DNA of 64,000 bases from Bifidobacterium platyrrhinorum (GTDB lineage Bacteria; Actinomycetota; Actinomycetes; Actinomycetales; Bifidobacteriaceae): NCBI RefSeq assembly GCF_010667645.1, contig NZ_WHZV01000001.1:140606-204605 (forward strand). Direction: 5' to 3'. This document shows, in pieces, positions 28,322 to 37,251 of this stretch. The position numbers were made by a program, and so were the translations under genes. Within the stretch, counting starts at the first letter, position 1. Each line of letters starts with the position of its first letter. The notes below the pieces were generated by a model, which saw nothing but the letters and a program-made list of their open reading frames with translations, did no database searches and was not told the origin of the DNA.

Positions 28322-29385
28322 CGCTTCAACCTCCAGACCACGATCAGCCAGCCGGCGAGCGCCACGACCAGGGCCGTGGCGAACCATGCGGGATCGTCCA
28401 CCAGGGCCGCCTGCCGGGCCTTGCGGTTCTCGGATGCGCGGCGTTCGTCGATGTCGCGCACCAGCTCGTTGACGCTCGAACCGTTGGATTGGGTGAGGAA
28501 CACGCCGCCATGCGATTCGACGAGGCGCTTCATCTCGGTGGTGGTCGCCTCGCCCTCGCTTTGCGTGGGGCCGGAGAACAGGCCGTCCACGGTGATCTTC
28601 GCCTTGCGGGTCAGGTCCAGCGCCTGGGCGAGCGTGTACGTGGGCGTGCCGGACACCACGTTGTCGGTGGCGAGCACGATCGACGCGGCGCGGGTGCGCG
28701 CCGTGCCCGAGGAGTCCGCGGAGGCCGAGCCGTAGGCGAAGCCGGGCAGCATCGCCGCGCAGGAGACCACGCCGTCACCGATCAGCGAGGTGGTGTCCTT
28801 GCGGTTCTGCGTGCCTTCGAGCCAATCGGCGATCCGCTGGTAGTCGGAGTCGCTCATATGGTCGATGTCGTCCTGCGATTCGACGCCCTTGAGCGCCTTC
28901 GACGCGGCGTCCAGCTGTTCGGTGACCAGATCGTAGTCGTCGGTCAGCGGGAACACGGTGCGCGAGGTCGAGTTGAAGATGCTCATGCCGATGCGCTCGC
29001 CCTCGAAATGCTTCACGAGGTCGCGGTACGTGTCGATCACCTGGCGGTCGTAGGGGAGCGTGGAGCCGGACACGTCGAGGCACAGCACGATGTCGCGGCT
29101 CGACGAGCGTTCCTCGCTGCGGTCGACGGTCGCGGGGCGTGCGATGAGCGCCACCGCCAGCGCGAGCGCGGCGACGAGCAGCGCGGCGGCGAGCCGGTTG
29201 AGCCACCGCCACAGGCGGAACAGCCTCGAGGCGCGTTCGGTGTTGAGGTCGTCGTCCAGGGAGAAGACGCGCAGCGCGTCGGAGGGGGTGCGGCGGCGCG
29301 CGAGCGCGACGATCAGGATGACGACCGCCGCCGCGGCGAGGCCGCCGGCCAAGGCGGCCCAGGGCCATTGCCATGACAACTGCAT
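28318..29385 (-). CDS. VWA-domain membrane protein (BatA/BatB-like), first copy
   Basis: A 355-residue protein with two N-terminal helices (about 10-30 and 60-80), a VWA domain at about 90-300 with a canonical adhesion site DVSGST, and a C-terminal helix at about 330-350. The ATG at 29385 shares its first base with the stop of the upstream gene (TGATG) and GGTGGGG lies 5-6 bases before it; an in-frame GTG four codons earlier (29397) is an alternative. It differs from the second copy downstream in having the standard Ser in the metal site. Both copies follow the MoxR-DUF58 pair, as in bat aerotolerance-type operons. Confidence 0.88.
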   Translation of the reverse strand: MQLSWQWPWAALAGGLAAAAVVILIVALARRRTPSDALRVFSLDDDLNTERASRLFRLWRWLNRLAAALLVAALALAVALIARPATVDRSEERSSSRDIVLCLDVSGSTLPYDRQVIDTYRDLVKHFEGERIGMSIFNSTSRTVFPLTDDYDLVTEQLDAASKALKGVESQDDIDHMSDSDYQRIADWLEGTQNRKDTTSLIGDGVVSCAAMLPGFAYGSASADSSGTARTRAASIVLATDNVVSGTPTYTLAQALDLTRKAKITVDGLFSGPTQSEGEATTTEMKRLVESHGGVFLTQSNGSSVNELVRDIDERRASENRKARQAALVDDPAWFATALVVALAGWLIVVWRLKR

Positions 29386-29915
29386 CAGCGTCCCCACCTT
29401 TCCACGAGATTCGACACCCAGCCGGCCGCCTCCTCGACGGTGACGCCGCGCGCGTGCGCGTCCACCGTCATGTCGGCGAATTCCGGCGGGTAGAGCGCCG
29501 CCACCGTCATGCGCAGCAGGTCGAGGCCCTGCCGGGTCGCGGGGTTGCGCGGTTCGCGGCGGATGTCGGTGAGCGTATGGGACTTCATGTCGCGCCCGGT
29601 CGCATCGGAGGCGAAGTCGCGGGCGATGGCCGCCAGTTCGGCGAACGCCTCCTCACGGTCCAGCGAACCGTCGGCGTGACGGGCCGTGACCTCGTCGATG
29701 CGCCCCCGCCAGTACGCCTTGTCGCCCATGGCGCGGTGGGCGCCGCGGGCGACGGCCTTCGGCTTCGCCCTTTTCGGACGGGACAGCACCACCACGCAGG
29801 CGATGAGCGCGGCCGCCAGCAGCAGGCATGCCGCCAGCACGGCGATGAACGGCCCCGTCAGGTCGATCTGGCCGACCGGGGTCAGGTCCTTCGAATCCAA
29901 CGCGAGATTCGTCAT
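29385..29915 (-). CDS. Membrane protein of the moxR operon (Bat-like, small)
   Basis: A 176-residue protein. One transmembrane helix at about 20-42 (PFIAVLAACLLLAAALIACVVVL) follows a short outer N-terminus; the remainder is a soluble, helical, charged cytoplasmic domain with DKAYWRGRIDEVTARHADGSLDREEAFAELAAIARDFASD, which looks like a four-helix module. The start has GGGAGG 6 bases upstream and overlaps the DUF58 stop by 4 bases. It corresponds in position to the small DUF4129- or DUF4381-like proteins of other moxR operons, but I cannot assign it to either. Confidence 0.75.
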   Translation of the reverse strand: MTNLALDSKDLTPVGQIDLTGPFIAVLAACLLLAAALIACVVVLSRPKRAKPKAVARGAHRAMGDKAYWRGRIDEVTARHADGSLDREEAFAELAAIARDFASDATGRDMKSHTLTDIRREPRNPATRQGLDLLRMTVAALYPPEFADMTVDAHARGVTVEEAAGWVSNLVERWGR

Positions 29916-30865
29916 GCGGCACCTCCCGTCGGATTCGGTCCGGAGCCCGTCCGCGGTCGGCCCGGCGTCACGCCGGCGATCGCGCGGGAGACCAGGCGCA
30001 CGAACGCGTCGAACATCGCCTCGCTGGAGGCGGCGTGGATCATATGGCCCCCCGCATGCGCGAGCTCGCGCTCCAACGCGGCCGCCATGTAGGCGCGATG
30101 CGTGTCCACCTCGGCCGCCGCGCGCGCGTCGGCGAGGAAGGCGGGCAGGCGGCGCGCGCCCATGCCGTCGAGCACCGCCGCGCGGCGCGCGGCCGAGAAC
30201 GGGTTGACGGTGGCGACGTCGATGAGCACGATCGGATGGGTGCGCGCGATCAGCCGGATCGCCTTGAGCTGGTCCTCGCCGAGCGCATGCTCGTCCGTGG
30301 CGAGGACGATCAGCGCCTGACGGTCCTTGATGCGCCGTGCGTAGGCGAGCAGGGCGTCGATGTTGCGGCCGTGGTCCCAATCCCGTTCCAGCGCGCGGTC
30401 CAGCGTGCGTTCGAACTGCGCGAACCCGCCGTTGAACGGCACGCGCGTGATGCTCGCGGCGTCGGAGAACACCAGCGACAGGTCGTCCGAGCGGCGCAGC
30501 GACAACGCGGCGAACATGCGCAGCGCGTTGGCCGCCACCTCGAACGCCCGTTCGCCGGACTCGCAGGCGCCGGTCATCTCGCGGCCCACGTCGAGCAGCA
30601 TCCACACCCGCGAGGTGACCAGCCGCTCGCGGCGCACGACCATCGGACGGCCCTGCCTGGCGCTCGTCTTCCATTCGATGAGACGCGCCTCGTCGCCCGG
30701 CTCGTAGGCGCGCACGTCCATCAGCTCGTCCGACCCGCCGGGCCGGTGCGACGCATGCTCGCCCTCGATCACACCCAGCGCCTTGCGGACCGTGGGCAGG
30801 CTCAGCTGCGTGCCCAGCGCCTCGATCCTGGCCCTGACCGGATCGTCGGTTGCGGTGCCGATCAT
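29912..30865 (-). CDS. DUF58 domain protein
   Basis: A 317-residue protein of the DUF58 family, which always pairs with MoxR ATPases. The conserved DUF58 stretch is clear: DVRAYEPGDEARLIEWKTSARQGRPMVV, followed by a VWA-like fold with WMLLDVGREM and a degenerate metal site. No transmembrane helix is present at the N-terminus, so it is a soluble or peripheral form. The ATG overlaps the moxR stop by 4 bases and its stop overlaps the next start by 4 bases, giving tight translational coupling. Its function is inferred only from association: a likely client or adaptor of the MoxR ATPase. Confidence 0.9.
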   Translation of the reverse strand: MIGTATDDPVRARIEALGTQLSLPTVRKALGVIEGEHASHRPGGSDELMDVRAYEPGDEARLIEWKTSARQGRPMVVRRERLVTSRVWMLLDVGREMTGACESGERAFEVAANALRMFAALSLRRSDDLSLVFSDAASITRVPFNGGFAQFERTLDRALERDWDHGRNIDALLAYARRIKDRQALIVLATDEHALGEDQLKAIRLIARTHPIVLIDVATVNPFSAARRAAVLDGMGARRLPAFLADARAAAEVDTHRAYMAAALERELAHAGGHMIHAASSEAMFDAFVRLVSRAIAGVTPGRPRTGSGPNPTGGAA

Positions 30866-31926
30866 GGAACGGGGACCGCCTGGACGATGCGGTCGACGAC
30901 CTGGTCGGCGGACACGCCGTCCGCCAGCGCCTCGAACGTGAGCACGATGCGGTGCCTGAGCACCTCGCGCACATACGACTTGACATCCTCCGGGACCACG
31001 TAGTCGCGGCCCTTGAGCAGCGCGTTCGCCTGGCCGATGCGCACCAGGGCGATCGAGGCGCGCGGCGAGGCGCCCAGACGCACCAGCGAGCCGAGGCCCT
31101 GCACGGGCCGGGATCCGGCGCCGCGCGAGGTCGCCGCCAGATCGACGGCGTACTGCATGATCGCGTCCGAGACGTGCACGCGGCGCGCCGCGGCGCGCAG
31201 GAACTCCACGTCGCGGATGGAGACCTGGTCGGCGGACAGCTGCGCCGGGTCGAACACGTCCGAGCCGCGGCGCGTGAGCAGCGCCAGCATGCGGCGTTCC
31301 TCGTCGGCGGTCGGATAGGTCATCACGGCCTTCATCATGAAGCGGTCCATCTGGGCCTCGGGCAGCGAGAACGTGCCCTCCTCCTCGATGGGGTTCTGCG
31401 TGGCGATCACCATGAACGGCTTCGGCAGCGCGATGCGCTCGCCGCCGATCGTGGTGGCGCCCTCGGCCATCGCCTCGAGCATCGCGGACTGGGTCTTCGC
31501 GTTCGAACGGTTGATCTCGTCGAGCAGCACGAAGTTGGCGTGGATCGGGCCGATCTGCGTGGTGAACCGCTGCGAGGCGAAATCGAAGACCTGCGTGCCC
31601 ACCAGGTCGGACGGCATGAGGTCCGGCGTGCACTGGACGCGCTTGAACGTGCCGGACACGGAGGTGGCGAGCGTCTGGGCCGCCGTGGTCTTGGCCAGGC
31701 CGGGCACGGATTCGATGAGGATGTGGCCGCCGGCCACCAGCGTGAGGATCAGCGATTCGCGCAGGTTGTCCTGTCCGACGAGCGTCTGCGCGAAGCGGGC
31801 GCGGATGCGGTCGGCCAGCGCCGCGGCCCGCTTGACGTCATCCGCGGCCAGCGCGCTGGCCGCCACGGGGACCCGCATCGTGGCGGGCTGAGGGGGCATC
31901 TGTGGTTTCGGAGGGAAAATTGCCAT
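30862..31926 (-). CDS. MoxR-family AAA+ ATPase
   Basis: A 354-residue MoxR ATPase, a chaperone-like machine that acts on VWA-domain partners. Motifs: Walker A variant ESVPGLAKT (Ala in place of Gly before the Lys, as usual in MoxR), Walker B VLLDEINR, sensor 1 IATQNP, and the lid region RMLALL. The protein starts at the ATG at 31926; a TACAGT element ends 7 bases before it, indicating a leaderless transcript and hence an independent promoter for the six-gene operon. It lies 34 bases below the ung stop, so read-through from ung is possible as well. Confidence 0.94.
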   Translation of the reverse strand: MAIFPPKPQMPPQPATMRVPVAASALAADDVKRAAALADRIRARFAQTLVGQDNLRESLILTLVAGGHILIESVPGLAKTTAAQTLATSVSGTFKRVQCTPDLMPSDLVGTQVFDFASQRFTTQIGPIHANFVLLDEINRSNAKTQSAMLEAMAEGATTIGGERIALPKPFMVIATQNPIEEEGTFSLPEAQMDRFMMKAVMTYPTADEERRMLALLTRRGSDVFDPAQLSADQVSIRDVEFLRAAARRVHVSDAIMQYAVDLAATSRGAGSRPVQGLGSLVRLGASPRASIALVRIGQANALLKGRDYVVPEDVKSYVREVLRHRIVLTFEALADGVSADQVVDRIVQAVPVP

Positions 31927-31933
31927 GCGTTCC

Positions 31934-31939
31934 ACTGTA
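31934..31939 (-). promoter_or_regulatory. TACAGT -10 element, leaderless start of the moxR operon
   Basis: TACAGT ends 7 bases before the moxR ATG, within the 34-base gap below ung. No ribosome site is visible. The -35 region is not recognisable. Confidence 0.5.
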
Positions 31940-31960
31940 ACCACGTGCGGTGACCGTCTC

Positions 31961-32662
31961 TCAGGGCAGGCGCCAGTCGACCGGTTCGGCGCCCATGGCG
32001 ACGAGCGCCTGGTTGGCCCGGGAGAACGGATGCGAGCCGAAGAACCCGCGGGAGGCGGACAACGGGCTCGGATGCGGGGATTTGATGATGACCGCGTTGG
32101 TGAGCAGCGGCTCGAGGCTCTGCGCGTTGCGGCCCCACAGGATGGCCACCAGCGGCTTCGGCTTGCCGGTGGCGGGGTCGACGCGAGCGTTCAGGGCCCG
32201 GATGGCGGCGTCGGTGACCTCCTCCCAACCCTTGCCGTGGTGCGAGTTCGGACGCCCCACCTGGACGGTCAGGCACCTGTTGAGCAGCAGCACGCCGCGT
32301 TCGGTCCATGGCGTCAGGTCGCCGTTGGAGGGCATGGGGGCGCCCGTGTCCTCGACGAGTTCCTTATATATATTGACCAGGCTCTTGGGCAGCGGGCGCA
32401 CGTCCGGCGCCACGCAGAAGCTCAGCCCCACCGGGTGGCCCGGGGTGGGGTAGGGGTCCTGGCCCACGATGAGCACCTTGACCGAGTCGAAGGGGACGGT
32501 GAACGCGCGCAGGATGTTGCGGCTCGCCGGAAGCCACCGGCGCCCGGCGCGGTGCTCCTCGCGCAGGAAGTCGCCCATGCGGTGCACCACCGGCTCGACG
32601 TCGGCCAGCGCCGACGCCCAGCCGGGTTCGACCAGTTCGCTCAACGGTTTGATTCCACTCAT
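31961..32662 (-). CDS. ung: Uracil-DNA glycosylase, family 1
   Basis: A 233-residue base-excision repair enzyme that removes uracil from DNA. The water-activating loop is [16 protein letters not shown] with the catalytic Asp, the uracil-binding Asn lies in [10 protein letters not shown], and the Leu-intercalation loop is [19 protein letters not shown] with the catalytic His. Length and order match family 1 Ung. The ATG at 32662 has a TAAAGT element 7 bases upstream, so it is preferred over the ATG at 32668 and GTG at 32671, which sit too near the element. It is divergent from the LytR_C gene. Confidence 0.96.
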   Translation of the reverse strand: MSGIKPLSELVEPGWASALADVEPVVHRMGDFLREEHRAGRRWLPASRNILRAFTVPFDSVKVLIVGQDPYPTPGHPVGLSFCVAPDVRPLPKSLVNIYKELVEDTGAPMPSNGDLTPWTERGVLLLNRCLTVQVGRPNSHHGKGWEEVTDAAIRALNARVDPATGKPKPLVAILWGRNAQSLEPLLTNAVIIKSPHPSPLSASRGFFGSHPFSRANQALVAMGAEPVDWRLP

Positions 32663-32669
32663 GCGCATC

Positions 32670-32675
32670 ACTTTA
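32670..32675 (-). promoter_or_regulatory. TAAAGT -10 element, leaderless start of ung
   Basis: TAAAGT ends 7 bases before the ung ATG at 32662. It overlaps the alternative upstream start codons, which argues against them. Confidence 0.5.
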
Positions 32676-32787
32676 CTTGCGTCGTCCTAGAATCGTGCAT
32701 ATCCGGTGCATGCCGCGTGGCGGGATCGCCGGCGGGGAGGCGCTGCCGTTACACTCGGTGGGTAGTTCGACGCGAATGGAGGTCAGC

Positions 32788-33471
32788 ATGGCGAAGAGCG
32801 AGAAGGACGGGTCCGGGGCCTACGAGCCGGATGTGTTCGACAATCCGCCCAAGGGGCCCGCGGGGGTGCACCGCGGCTCCCGGTCGGCCTTCGCGAGGTT
32901 CATGCCGTTCGTGGCGGTCGTGATCGTGGCCGCGCTGTGCGGCGTCGGCGCCTGGGGCGTCTTCTCCGGCGAGATCGGCAAGATCTCCATGCCCTGGTCG
33001 TCGTCTTCGTCTTCATCGTCCGCCTCGTCCTCGTCTTCGTCCGCCTCGTCCGACGCCGCCAAGAAGGCCGCGGCGGCGAAGAAGGCCGCCGCCGCGAAGA
33101 AGAAGGCCGAGCAGGAGGCCGCGGCGAAGAAGGCCGCCGAGGAGCAGGCGGCGCAGCAGCAGGCCCAGGCCGAGCAGCAGGCGCAGGCCGAACAGGCCGC
33201 GCAGCCGGACAAGGCGGCATCCGTGCGCGTCATCAACGGCACCGGCATCTCGGGGTATGCCGCCACCAAGCAGGGCGTGCTCGCCTCCGCCGGGTACACC
33301 GACGTGGTGGCCTCCAACCCCACGGGCACCCTGCCGGGCGCCACCGTGGTGTGGTACGAGAACGACTCCGACAAGGCCACCGCCGAGGACGTGGCGAACA
33401 CCCTCGGCATCTCCAACGTCCAGCAGGCCTCCGGCCTGGGCGCCACGGTCGTCGTGGTCCTGATGAGCTGA
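32788..33471 (+). CDS. LytR C-terminal domain membrane protein
   Basis: A 227-residue protein with a cytoplasmic N-terminus of about 35 residues, one transmembrane helix (about 38-58), a Ser-only tract, a Lys/Ala/Gln-rich helical stalk (about 87-142), and an exposed LytR_C domain (about 146-227) opening with VRVINGTGISGYAATKQGVLASAGY. The family is linked to cell-wall polymer attachment in actinobacteria, where LytR_C occurs fused to or near LCP ligases. The stalk and Ser tract are encoded by nearly repeated codon units, so length variation between strains is likely. The ATG at 32788 has GGAGG 5 bases upstream; TACACT at 32750 may be the -10. Confidence 0.85.
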   Translation: MAKSEKDGSGAYEPDVFDNPPKGPAGVHRGSRSAFARFMPFVAVVIVAALCGVGAWGVFSGEIGKISMPWSSSSSSSSASSSSSSASSDAAKKAAAAKKAAAAKKKAEQEAAAKKAAEEQAAQQQAQAEQQAQAEQAAQPDKAASVRVINGTGISGYAATKQGVLASAGYTDVVASNPTGTLPGATVVWYENDSDKATAEDVANTLGISNVQQASGLGATVVVVLMS

Positions 33472-33548
33472 GCCTCGCGGCCCGCGGCGCCGATGCCCGC
33501 GGGCCGTTCCGTCATTCGGGCGCATCCCCCTCGGAGCCGGTGATTGAC

Positions 33549-33577
33549 TTGTTGTTGACAGGGGTCGCGTCTATACT
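33549..33577 (+). promoter_or_regulatory. Promoter of the cold-shock gene
   Basis: TTGTTG at 33549-33554 and TATACT at 33572-33577 with 17 bases between them form the best sigma70-like promoter in the window. Transcription from about 33584 would give a leader of roughly 90 bases before the cspA ATG. A TTGACA at 33555-33560 is closer to consensus but only 11 bases from the -10. Confidence 0.65.
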
Positions 33578-33676
33578 GGCCCTTTAGTCGCGAGGCGGGG
33601 GGAGCGCGGTGTTGTAGTTCTTTATTCCCTCCGTGTCGGGAGAGATTACAGCTCACACAGCTAAGGGAAGTGCAAC

Positions 33677-33880
33677 ATGGCGCAAGGAACCGTCAAATTT
33701 TTCAGCAACGGCAAGGGGTACGGCTTCATCACACCGGACGGTGGCGGTGACGACGTGTTCGTCCATTATTCGGTGATCCAAGGGGAGGGGTTCAAAACCC
33801 TCGACGAAGGCGACAAGGTCGAGTACGAGGCCGAGAAAGGGCCGAAGGGCATGCAGGCCACCAAGGTGGTCAAACTATGA
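33677..33880 (+). CDS. cspA: Cold-shock protein CspA family
   Basis: A 67-residue single cold-shock domain that binds single-stranded RNA and DNA and melts RNA structure. The RNP-1 motif [10 protein letters not shown] and the RNP-2 motif DVFVHYSVI are intact, and the length matches CspA exactly. AAGGGAAGTGCAAC precedes the ATG. The roughly 90-base leader between the promoter and the ATG is typical of cold-shock mRNAs whose structure controls translation. A strong terminator follows at 33947, so the gene is monocistronic. Confidence 0.96.
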   Translation: MAQGTVKFFSNGKGYGFITPDGGGDDVFVHYSVIQGEGFKTLDEGDKVEYEAEKGPKGMQATKVVKL

Positions 33881-33946
33881 CCCTGTGATTTTGCCCACAC
33901 TGAAATCCCCTGGTTCGTGAGGTTGAGGATTCGGACCCCTCAGGTT

Positions 33947-33974
33947 GCCCCGGTCGGTATGACGGGGCTTTTTT
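33947..33974 (+). terminator. Intrinsic terminator after cspA
   Basis: A GCCCCG/CGGGGC stem (33947-33952 with 33963-33968) followed at once by six T residues (33969-33974). This is the clearest factor-independent terminator in the window. Confidence 0.9.
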
Positions 33975-34017
33975 CATGCCCGGATTCATGCCCAAAGCGC
34001 AATCGCCGACGACGATG

Positions 34018-34044
34018 TTGGCACTCGGACGGGCGGAGTGCTAA
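34018..34044 (+). promoter_or_regulatory. CIRCE element 1 upstream of groEL
   Basis: TTGGCACTC, nine bases, GAGTGCTAA: one mismatch from the CIRCE consensus TTAGCACTC-N9-GAGTGCTAA. This is the binding site of the heat-shock repressor HrcA. Confidence 0.92.
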
Positions 34045-34052
34045 TGTCGCAG

Positions 34053-34079
34053 TTAGCACTCGGAGGTCGAGAGTGATAA
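34053..34079 (+). promoter_or_regulatory. CIRCE element 2 upstream of groEL
   Basis: TTAGCACTC, nine bases, GAGTGATAA: one mismatch from consensus. The two elements are 8 bases apart and end 80 bases before the groEL ATG, implying cooperative HrcA repression. Confidence 0.92.
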
Positions 34080-34090
34080 CCGGCGGCTGA

Positions 34091-35785
<1,695 letters not shown>

Positions 35786-35835
35786 TCGAGCGCCATGGTC
35801 CGATGACCCGGGTCGCATGACCCGTGTCGACCGAA

Positions 35836-35871
35836 GGGCTCCCGTCCGTCACCGCGGACGGGAGCCCTTTT
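35836..35871 (+). terminator. Intrinsic terminator after groEL
   Basis: A perfect 13-bp stem (35836-35848 with 35855-35867) with a 6-base loop followed by TTTT. It lies 50 bases after the groEL stop and 22 bases before the convergent WXG100 stop, so it may serve both strands. Confidence 0.85.
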
Positions 35872-35893
35872 CGCGTTGCCGCGACGTGCGGCG

Positions 35894-36184
35894 TCACCCG
35901 GCGAACAGCCGCGCCGCGGACGATTCGGCGTCGGAGTACAGCGTCGACGCCTGCGTGAGCGCCTGCTGCATCGCCTCCAACGCCGTCTCCATCTGCTGCT
36001 GGGACGCGCGCCATTGCGTCGCGAGCGACGCGAACCGGCTTGCCGCCGCTCCCCGCCACACGCCTTGCAGGGCGTCGAGGTTGGCGTACATGCCGGCCAC
36101 GGCCTGGCGTATCTGCCCGACCGACGCCTGCACCGCGGCGCTCGAGGATCGGATCTGTTCGGAATCGACCTGGTATTGTGCCAT
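35894..36184 (-). CDS. WXG100-family (ESAT-6-like) protein
   Basis: A 96-residue helical hairpin protein of the WXG100 family. The turn motif is WRG in LQGVWRGAAASRFASLATQW; the first helix contains VDSEQIRSSSAAVQASVGQIRQAV and the second METALEAMQQALTQAS. These proteins are substrates or partners of type VII secretion. The ATG at 36184 has AAGGAG 9 bases upstream. The gene stands alone: no FtsK/EccC ATPase or other ESX component is in the window. It is divergent from the TPM-like membrane protein gene. The C-terminal YxxxD/E export motif may be present as YSDAE. Confidence 0.88.
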   Translation of the reverse strand: MAQYQVDSEQIRSSSAAVQASVGQIRQAVAGMYANLDALQGVWRGAAASRFASLATQWRASQQQMETALEAMQQALTQASTLYSDAESSAARLFAG

Positions 36185-36265
36185 GATCGTCATCTCCTTG
36201 TCTTCGTCGACCGATGGATCGTATTGCGGTGCACCGCGCGTCCGGCGCTTGGTGCAGCCGGTCGC

Positions 36266-36271
36266 TAAGGT
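36266..36271 (+). promoter_or_regulatory. TAAGGT -10 element, leaderless start of the TPM-like gene
   Basis: TAAGGT ends 7 bases before the ATG at 36279. The GGAG in the 7-base spacer is too close to the start to act as a normal ribosome site. Confidence 0.5.
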
Positions 36272-36278
36272 GGAGTCT

Positions 36279-37118
36279 ATGACGTTTGCACGGAATATCT
36301 CAGGAACAACGGGTGATGTGGTCGGAGCTCCCTCCAACGGCGTGTCGCGGGGCGTGAAATGGCTTGTCTGCGCGGTTCTGGCGCTGGCGTGCGCCTTGTG
36401 GATAACTCCCGGGGCCATGGCCGCGGACTCGGCGACGCTCACCGACAGCATCACCGACACGCAGAACCTGCTCGGCTCGAACGTGTCCGCCGTCACCGAC
36501 CGGATCAAAAAGACCGAGGAGAAGACCGGCGTGCATGTGCGTCTGATGTATGTGGACAGCTTCCAGACCAAGAAGAAGACGAGCGACCTGGTGTGCGCCG
36601 CGCTGGAATCCACCGATCCGGCGCCCAACACCGTGCTGCTCGCCGTGGCCTCCGGGGACGGCAGCCTCGCCGTATGCGTCTCCAGGAACTCCGACGAGTG
36701 GCTGCGCGACCAGAAGACCGTCGACGCGCTGAGCGACGCCGCCATGCAGCCCCTGACCAAGCAGGGCGAACAGGACTGGTCCGGCGCCGCCATCGCGATG
36801 ATGGAGGAGATCGAACAGCAGAAGCAGACCTCCACCACCTCCGGTTCCATTCGCATCGGCGTGATCGTCATGGGCGGCGTGCTCGCGGTGCTCGTGGTCG
36901 TCATCGTCGTCACCGTGATCGTCCGCCGGCGTCGCGAGGTCGCCGGGGACGCCAAGGATGTCAAGGACGTCAAGGACTCCGTCGTGGAGGGCCCCTCCGG
37001 CTCCGCCGACGGATCGGACGCGCCCGGGGAGGACGCCACGTCGGAGGGCGGGCGCCCGATGACCCGCCGCGAACTGCGCGAGGCGCGCAAGCGCAGACGC
37101 GGGCCGTTCCGCCGGTAG
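36279..37118 (+). CDS. TPM-like membrane protein
   Basis: A 279-residue protein with an N-terminal signal or anchor helix (about 28-48, ending AMA-AD), an extracytoplasmic domain at about 50-195, a transmembrane helix at about 201-222, and a basic cytoplasmic tail with RRELREARKRRRGPFRR. The outer domain resembles the TPM (YgcG-like) fold: ITDTQNLLGSNVSAVTDRIKKTEEKTGVHVRLMYVD, then VLLAVASGDGSLAVCVSRNSDEWL. The family has been tied to photosystem repair phosphatases and, in bacteria, to envelope roles that are not settled. The two cysteines are isolated. It lies just upstream of the two-component system genes and may belong to their regulon. Confidence 0.75.
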   Translation: MTFARNISGTTGDVVGAPSNGVSRGVKWLVCAVLALACALWITPGAMAADSATLTDSITDTQNLLGSNVSAVTDRIKKTEEKTGVHVRLMYVDSFQTKKKTSDLVCAALESTDPAPNTVLLAVASGDGSLAVCVSRNSDEWLRDQKTVDALSDAAMQPLTKQGEQDWSGAAIAMMEEIEQQKQTSTTSGSIRIGVIVMGGVLAVLVVVIVVTVIVRRRREVAGDAKDVKDVKDSVVEGPSGSADGSDAPGEDATSEGGRPMTRRELREARKRRRGPFRR

Positions 37119-37210
37119 GATGCCATCCCGCCGTCGTCCCGCCTCCGGCCCGCGCCCGCCCGTTGCGGCCGGTCGGCGGGACGGACAGGCGGCAAGGAAT
37201 ATCCAGAACG

Positions 37211-37228
37211 CTTTCAGGAAACCCTCAG
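37211..37228 (+). promoter_or_regulatory. Direct repeat, candidate response-regulator site
   Basis: CTTTCAG at 37211-37217 and CCCTCAG at 37222-37228, separated by GAAA, give an 11-base periodicity. This layout is typical of tandem sites for OmpR/PhoP-type regulators, and it lies 24 bases before the regulator's own ATG, so autoregulation is plausible. Confidence 0.45.
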
Positions 37229-37251
37229 AGTGACGGTTCAAGCTGGGAGCC

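Noticed and set aside
33555..33577. TTGACA plus TATACT before cspA as a promoter pair
   Set aside because: The spacing between these two is only 11 bases. TTGTTG at 33549 with 17 bases to the same -10 fits better.
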